A stretch of DNA of 10,663 nucleotides, taken from NCBI GenBank assembly GCA_934085635.1, contig CAKOHL010000035.1, positions 1 to 10,663 on the forward strand, read 5' to 3'. Under the pieces are notes generated by a model that was not told where the DNA came from, did not search any database, and saw nothing but the letters and a program-made list of their open reading frames with translations. The translations under genes were made by a program, and so were the position numbers. Source of the DNA: an uncultured Bacilli bacterium. Its GTDB lineage: Bacteria > Bacillota_I > Bacilli_A > RF39 > UBA660. Positions 6,363-10,663 of this stretch are shown one piece after another; position 1 is the stretch's first letter, and each line of letters begins with the position of its first letter.

Positions 6363-6874
6363 AAAGATTAATTTTAGAACCACTATGTAATAATTGTTAT
6401 ATTTTATCTAAGAATGGATTTGCTTTAATAGTAGATCCAAGTTCTGAAGAGGATAAAATAGAAAAATATTTAAAAGATAATAATTTAGAATTACAAGGGA
6501 TACTTATTACTCATTATCATTTTGATCATATAGGGGCTCTTCCATATTTTTGTGATAAATATAAGGTTAATGTTTATGACTATAAAACTTTGGGTAAAGT
6601 TAAATGCGCGAATTTTAAGTTTGAGGTAATACCTACTAAAGGTCATTCTAAAGAGAGTGTATCATTTTATTTTAAAGATTCAAGTGATATGTTTGTTGGG
6701 GACTTTGTTTTTGCTGGGAGTATAGGTAGAATGGATTTAGAAGGTGGAGATGAAGAAGAGATGGCTTATAGTTTGAGATGTCTAAAATCTATGAGTGATG
6801 ATATTAAGCTTTATCCTGGGCACGGAGATGTAACTACACTAAAAAGAGAAAAAGAAGTGAATCCGTACTTATGA
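6353..6874 (+). CDS. MBL-fold metallohydrolase, glyoxalase II-like
   Basis: A 173-residue cytosolic protein with the full two-metal metallo-beta-lactamase signature: HYHFDH (His54, His56, Asp58, His59), His98 in TKGHSKES, Asp117 in VGDFVFAGSIGR, and His157 in YPGHGD. NCYIL near residue 14 and VDPSSE at 27-32 are typical of the YqgX/YcbL group of small glyoxalase II-like hydrolases. Members average about 205-210 residues, so this is a compact version lacking the C-terminal extension. It probably hydrolyses a thioester, but the substrate is inferred only from the family. It starts 10 bases before the end of the HAD gene, and its TGA stop overlaps the ATG of priA (ATGA), so the three genes are probably translationally coupled. 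Confidence 0.88.
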   Translation: MQIERLILEPLCNNCYILSKNGFALIVDPSSEEDKIEKYLKDNNLELQGILITHYHFDHIGALPYFCDKYKVNVYDYKTLGKVKCANFKFEVIPTKGHSKESVSFYFKDSSDMFVGDFVFAGSIGRMDLEGGDEEEMAYSLRCLKSMSDDIKLYPGHGDVTTLKREKEVNPYL

Positions 6875-9045
6875 TAGCAAGTGTTTTAGTTGAGTATACT
6901 GCAAAATCTTTAGATAGAAATTTTGATTATTTAATTCCAGATAATTTAAAAGGTGAACTTAAAGTAGGACATAAAGTTTTAGTTCCTTTTGGAAGTCAAA
7001 TTGTAGAAGGATTTGTAATAGATATTAAAAGTGAAATAGATAGTAGTTATGAATATAAAGAAATAATTGAAATAGTTGAAAAAGAATTTTGTTTAAATGA
7101 AGAACTTTTAAATTTAGGAAATATGGTAAGTGAAAAAACTTTATCTACTAAAATGAGTGCTTACCAAGCTATGTTTCCTAAAGCACTTAAAGCTAGAAGT
7201 AAAGGTGCCGTTGGTATCAAAACGAAGGCAGTCGTTTATATTAATCCGGATATCAATGTTAATGAATATATAGTTAATAACAGTAAAAACAAAAAAGAAG
7301 TCAGTTTATTAACACTTATTGGTAAAAATGAAGTAGATAGAAGTACTATTAACTCTGATTCTCTTAGAAATCTCATTAAAAAAGGTATTGTTCTTGTTAA
7401 AAATGTTGAAGTTAAAAGAATGCCTTCATATATTAAGGAAGAAGAAAATAGTGTTGTACTTACACCTGAACAGCAAAAGTGTTATGAAGAAATAAAAAAT
7501 AGTGATAATGATAAAGTGCTTCTTTATGGAGTTACTGGAAGTGGGAAAACTGAAATTTATATTAAACTAATTAAAGATGCTCTTAAGGAAGGTAAAACTG
7601 CTTTAATGCTTGTGCCTGAGATTAGTTTAACTCCACAGATAGTTAATAGATTTTTATCAATTTTTAAGGGAGATGTTGCTGCTTTTCATAGTGCACTTTC
7701 AGAAGGCGAAAAGTATGATGAATATAGAAGGATAGCGAGCGGAGAAGTTAAAATAGTTGTAGGCGCTAGAAGTGCTGTTTTCTCACCTCTTAAAAATATT
7801 GGTGTTATTATAATTGACGAGTGCTCGAGTCCATCTTTTAAGCAAGATGTTAATCCTAAATATAATGCAATAGATGTGGCTTTTTGGAGAGGTAAAACTC
7901 ATAATGCAAAAGTTATAATGGGAAGTGCCACCCCATCTCTTGAGCAATTTGCTAGGGGAATTAAAGGAGTTTATAAACTTGTTAAACTTACTAAAAGAGT
8001 TAGTGAAAATTTACCTAAATATATTCTAGTAGATATGAATGAACAAATTAAAAAAAGAAATTTTGTTTTGAGTGATGTACTTAAAGAAAAAATAACTAAA
8101 GAAGTAAATAATGGGCATCAAGTTATTATTTTATTAAATAGGAGAGGTTATTCTACATTTTTAAGTTGTTCTTCTTGTGGCTTTGTATGGAAATGTCCTA
8201 AGTGTGATATATCTCTTATTTATCATAAGAGTTCGGGTAACTTATCTTGCCATTATTGTGGATATATGACTAAGATGACTAAAATGTGTCCGAGTTGCCA
8301 CGAAGAAGCAATTAAAGATTTAGGAATGGGAACTGAAAAGCTAGAAGAAATTTTTAATAAAGAATTTCCTTCGTTTAGAACTGTAAGAATGGATTTAGAT
8401 ACTACTAGAAATAAAGGTAGTCACGGGAAAATTATTGAAGATTTTAAAAATAATAAATATGATATTTTAATTGGAACTCAGATGATTAGCAAGGGACTGA
8501 ATTTTAAAAATGTAACTCTTGTAGGTGTTGTAAATGCCGATGCTTCATTAAATATTCCTGATTTTAGAAGTAGTGAGAGAACATTTGAACTTCTTAGTCA
8601 AACTGGTGGAAGAACTGGAAGATATGATCTTGATGGAGAAGTTGTTATTCAAACATATAATACAGATAACTATACGTTAAACTGTGTATGCGCTAATGAT
8701 TATGAAATGTTTTATAATAAAGAAATGCCTATTAGAAAAGTACTTAAATATCCACCATATTATTACTTAGTGTCTCTTAAGATAATTAGTGAAAAGTATG
8801 AAATTGCTAAAGAAGAAGCAGTTAAGATTAAAAATTATTTATCTAAAAATTTAAATGATAGCTTTATAATTCTAGGACCTTCTGTTGCTAGTTTAGTTAA
8901 ACTTAAGAATAAGTATTATTTTCAAATAATAATAAAGTATAGAAATGAACTTAATTTATTTGAGACTTTAAAAGTTATTAATGATATGTATACTACTAAG
9001 AAAGTACAAGTTGATATAAATATTAATCCTTTAAATATGTTATAA
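6871..9045 (+). CDS. priA: Primosomal protein N', replication restart helicase PriA
   Basis: A 724-residue protein. The N-terminal 3'-DNA-end-binding domain (about 1-100) has DRNFDYLIP and GHKVLVPFG. The helicase core follows: Walker A GVTGSGKTE with Lys226, GARSAVFSPL, the motif II region DECS at 316-319, GSATPSLE, then a zinc region with eight cysteines (433, 436, 442, 445, 460, 463, 473, 476) spaced exactly as in E. coli PriA, then GTQMISKGLNF (535-545), DFRSSERTF, and motif VI QTGGRTGR (577-584). PriA reloads the replicative helicase at stalled forks. Several core residues are unusual: DECS for DEEH, YNAI for YHAR, KGLNF for KGHDF and QTGGRTGR for QVAGRAGR. Walker A lysine, the motif II Asp-Glu pair and both motif VI arginines are kept. 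ATG 6871 overlaps the previous stop. Its ribosome binding site (AGAAGTGA) is weak and distant, which suggests coupling. Confidence 0.95.
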   Translation: MIASVLVEYTAKSLDRNFDYLIPDNLKGELKVGHKVLVPFGSQIVEGFVIDIKSEIDSSYEYKEIIEIVEKEFCLNEELLNLGNMVSEKTLSTKMSAYQAMFPKALKARSKGAVGIKTKAVVYINPDINVNEYIVNNSKNKKEVSLLTLIGKNEVDRSTINSDSLRNLIKKGIVLVKNVEVKRMPSYIKEEENSVVLTPEQQKCYEEIKNSDNDKVLLYGVTGSGKTEIYIKLIKDALKEGKTALMLVPEISLTPQIVNRFLSIFKGDVAAFHSALSEGEKYDEYRRIASGEVKIVVGARSAVFSPLKNIGVIIIDECSSPSFKQDVNPKYNAIDVAFWRGKTHNAKVIMGSATPSLEQFARGIKGVYKLVKLTKRVSENLPKYILVDMNEQIKKRNFVLSDVLKEKITKEVNNGHQVIILLNRRGYSTFLSCSSCGFVWKCPKCDISLIYHKSSGNLSCHYCGYMTKMTKMCPSCHEEAIKDLGMGTEKLEEIFNKEFPSFRTVRMDLDTTRNKGSHGKIIEDFKNNKYDILIGTQMISKGLNFKNVTLVGVVNADASLNIPDFRSSERTFELLSQTGGRTGRYDLDGEVVIQTYNTDNYTLNCVCANDYEMFYNKEMPIRKVLKYPPYYYLVSLKIISEKYEIAKEEAVKIKNYLSKNLNDSFIILGPSVASLVKLKNKYYFQIIIKYRNELNLFETLKVINDMYTTKKVQVDININPLNML

Positions 9046-9064
9046 TATTAATTACAAGAGGTGA
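9038..9064 (+). promoter_or_regulatory. Extended -10 inside the end of priA, and fmt ribosome binding site
   Basis: TG-T-TATAAT (9038-9046) is a perfect extended -10 that overlaps the last two sense codons and the TAA stop (9043-9045) of priA. AAGAGGTGA (9056-9064) is the fmt ribosome binding site, 5 bases before ATG 9070. TTGATA (9011-9016) is -35-like, but its 24-base spacing is too long. This would let fmt be transcribed independently of the operon promoter. Confidence 0.5.
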
Positions 9065-9069
9065 TTTGT

Positions 9070-10002
9070 ATGAAAGATAAAAGAGTAGTTTTTATGGGAA
9101 CTCCTGATTTTGCAGTTCCTGTTTTAGAAGAACTAATTAAATCTACTAACGTAGTTTTAGTTGTTACTCAGCCTGATAAACCTGTGGGAAGAAGCGGAGA
9201 AGTTAAATTTACTCCAATTAAAAAAGTTGCGGTTAAAAATGGTATAGAAGTTTTCCAACCAATTAAAATTAGAAATGATTATGAAGTAATTTTAAATGCT
9301 AACCCAGATATAATTATTACGTGTGCTTATGGACAAATCATTCCTAAAGTACTTCTAGACTTACCCAAATATGGTGCAGTTAATGTACACGCTTCTTTAC
9401 TTCCTAAGTTAAGAGGAGGAGCGCCACTTCATAAAGCAATAATGATGGGTGAAAAAGAAACTGGAATTACTATTATGTATATGGATGAAAAGATGGATAA
9501 TGGAGATATTATTAGTCAGGAAAAAACGCAAATATTAGATAGTGATAACGTTGGCAAAATTCACGATAGACTAAGTGTGATGGGTGCAAAACTACTAATA
9601 AAAACATTACCAAGCATTTTTGAGGGCACTAATGAAAGAATTAAACAAAATGAAGAAGAAGTAACTTATGCTTATAATGTAACTAGAGAAGAAGAAAAGA
9701 TTGATTTTAATAAAACTGCTAGAGAAGTATTTAATCATATTAGAGGATTATATCCATATCCAGTAGGTTATTCTGTTTTAAATGGAAATGTGATTAAGAT
9801 ACTTGAAAGTAAACTATCACTTAGTACTAAAGGTAATCCTGGAGAGATAACAGATATTAATAATGATGGTATTGTTGTTAGATGTGCTGATAAAAGTGTT
9901 GTTATTACTAGAGTTAAACCTAGTGGTAAAAAAGAAATGACTGCGAAAGACTTTGTTAATGGTCAAGGTAAAGATAAATTATTAAAGGAAGTATTTGAGT
10001 AA
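9070..10002 (+). CDS. fmt: Methionyl-tRNA formyltransferase
   Basis: A 310-residue cytosolic enzyme that transfers a formyl group from 10-formyltetrahydrofolate to initiator Met-tRNA. The N-terminal formyltransferase domain starts RVVFMGTPDFAVPVLEEL. The catalytic residues are visible as Asn105 and His107 in NVHASLLPKLRGGAP, which also carries the SLLP folate-site signature, and Asp143 in DEKMDNGD. The C-terminal domain begins around 205 (KIDFNKTAREVFNHIRGLYPYP) and ends with the usual GK-x-x-(M/L)-x-x-x-DFVNG segment. The length is normal (about 310-315). An in-frame GTG at 9061 is part of the Shine-Dalgarno sequence, so ATG 9070 is the start. It lies 24 bases after priA, a common neighbour in Bacillota, and its TAA shares one base with the next ATG. 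Confidence 0.96.
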   Translation: MKDKRVVFMGTPDFAVPVLEELIKSTNVVLVVTQPDKPVGRSGEVKFTPIKKVAVKNGIEVFQPIKIRNDYEVILNANPDIIITCAYGQIIPKVLLDLPKYGAVNVHASLLPKLRGGAPLHKAIMMGEKETGITIMYMDEKMDNGDIISQEKTQILDSDNVGKIHDRLSVMGAKLLIKTLPSIFEGTNERIKQNEEEVTYAYNVTREEEKIDFNKTAREVFNHIRGLYPYPVGYSVLNGNVIKILESKLSLSTKGNPGEITDINNDGIVVRCADKSVVITRVKPSGKKEMTAKDFVNGQGKDKLLKEVFE

Positions 10003-10663
10003 TGAGTGAGAGAAAGAAAGATTTAATTAAATTATCCCTTTATGTGCTTTTCATATTAGTGCTTATTTTAGTAGTTAGATTAAGTTCTAAAAATGAAAAA
10101 AATAATCCTACTAATACTGCTACTCAAAAAAGTGAAGTAGTTAAATTTATTGATAACATTGATGAGGCTTACATAAGTTCTGTACATATCGTCTTAGATG
10201 GAGATGCAATTCTTTTAAATTATGAAAAGCAAGTAGATACTATTATAGGGAAAAGAAACTATCATAATGAAATTACTAACTATATTAAAAAGAATGATGT
10301 TTATTACGAATATGTAAATGATGAAATTGCAAGATTAGATAATTTTGATGAATTTGTTTATGATAAAACATTTACTGATTTAGATAATATAAAAAGATTA
10401 TTTGATATTGATACTGCTAATGCAAAGGCACCATATTCTTATCAACTAAGTGACGTATTAAATATATATAATGATATTAATAAAACAAATTATTTTGCGC
10501 TTAATAAAAGCTATGTAGTACTTGATTATAACCTTACTAATGATACTCTTTCTTTTTCACTTGATTTAACTAGTTTATATAATTTGGTTTATGAAAAGCA
10601 AGAGGCTAGAGTTACTTATGAAGTTAAATTTACTAAAACTGATAAAGTTGATACTAGTTGGAT
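10002..10663 (+). CDS. Membrane-anchored protein of unknown function (3' end beyond window)
   Basis: The reading frame opens at ATG 10002, sharing one base with the fmt stop (TAATG), and stays open for 220 codons to the window edge; the C-terminus is missing. The N-terminus is a short basic stretch (SERKKDLIK) followed by one hydrophobic segment (about 11-26), as in an N-in single-pass anchor. The rest is polar and rich in Asn, Asp, Lys and Tyr, typical of an extracytoplasmic domain in this AT-rich lineage. A low-complexity linker (about 30-45) joins the two. I recognise no family motif, catalytic residue or cysteine pair. AAAGGAAG (9984-9991) is a possible ribosome binding site with a long spacing of 10 bases. 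The overlap suggests coupled translation with fmt, but this does not prove a related role. Confidence 0.82.
   Translation, partial: MSERKKDLIKLSLYVLFILVLILVVRLSSKNEKNNPTNTATQKSEVVKFIDNIDEAYISSVHIVLDGDAILLNYEKQVDTIIGKRNYHNEITNYIKKNDVYYEYVNDEIARLDNFDEFVYDKTFTDLDNIKRLFDIDTANAKAPYSYQLSDVLNIYNDINKTNYFALNKSYVVLDYNLTNDTLSFSLDLTSLYNLVYEKQEARVTYEVKFTKTDKVDTSW

Noticed and set aside
6872..6874. Possible use of TGA as tryptophan (Mycoplasma-type code)
   Set aside because: The MBL-fold gene ends at this TGA in the classic ATGA overlap with priA, and tryptophans in the conserved genes are encoded by TGG.
7810..7850. Frameshift or double error explaining DECS in PriA
   Set aside because: No alternative frame gives the canonical DEEH, and the frame continues into well-conserved FKQD, NPKYNA and GSATPSLE, so the reading frame is correct.
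46..9063. In-frame GTG codons at 46, 781, 2657 and 9061 as gene starts
   Set aside because: Each GTG lies within or at the edge of a GAGGTG, GTGGAGG or GGGTGA Shine-Dalgarno sequence. The later codons at 55, 796, 2666 and 9070 have proper 5-8 base spacing and fit family N-termini.
1..10663. tRNA, rRNA, CRISPR array, insertion sequence, phage or defence island
   Set aside because: No cloverleaf-like sequence with T-loop signature, no regular direct repeats, no transposase or integrase motifs and no defence gene were found. The gene content is ordinary chromosomal.

Overview
The window is a strongly AT-rich, gene-dense stretch in which every supported gene lies on the + strand. It looks like chromosomal housekeeping DNA from a low-GC Gram-positive lineage (Bacillota / Mollicutes-like gut bacteria; the exact clade is my inference). 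The reasons are strong AGAGGTG/GGAGG ribosome binding sites, AT-ending codons, and CsaA, Tag, PriA and Fmt proteins of the expected types. The standard code is used: tryptophan is TGG, and TGA is a real stop at 6872-6874. I see no rRNA, tRNA, CRISPR array, insertion sequence or phage module.

Left part (1-2606): csaA (tRNA-binding-fold chaperone), a 104-residue protein of unknown function, a membrane-anchored XRE-type regulator, a 67-codon small gene broken by one in-frame TAG, and tag (3-methyladenine DNA glycosylase I). Middle part (2607-5733): a P-type cation ATPase of CtpE type and a SanA/DUF218 membrane-anchored protein, each with its own extended -10 promoter and followed by a hairpin terminator. 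Right part (5734-10663): a textbook sigma-A promoter (TTGACA, 17 bases, TATAAT) precedes a tightly packed operon: a small HAD hydrolase, an MBL-fold hydrolase, priA, fmt and a membrane-anchored protein cut by the window edge. Neighbours there overlap by 1-10 bases or are 24 bases apart, and fmt has an additional promoter inside the last codons of priA.

The operon groups replication restart (PriA) with translation initiation (Fmt), a pairing common in Bacillota. The other genes are small independent units. Their control regions are very compact: the stop codon often sits inside the terminator hairpin, the T-run can abut an extended -10 element, and the Shine-Dalgarno sequence can begin about where transcription should start.

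I did not find a convincing new multi-gene system. The observations most worth checking are: (1) the tetranucleotide CATG appears to be absent from the whole window, and the histidine codon choice follows from that (CAC only before G, CAT otherwise); (2) PriA has unusual residues in several normally conserved helicase motifs, including DECS where DEEH is expected; (3) the nonsense-interrupted small gene directly before tag; (4) the compact terminator/promoter design.
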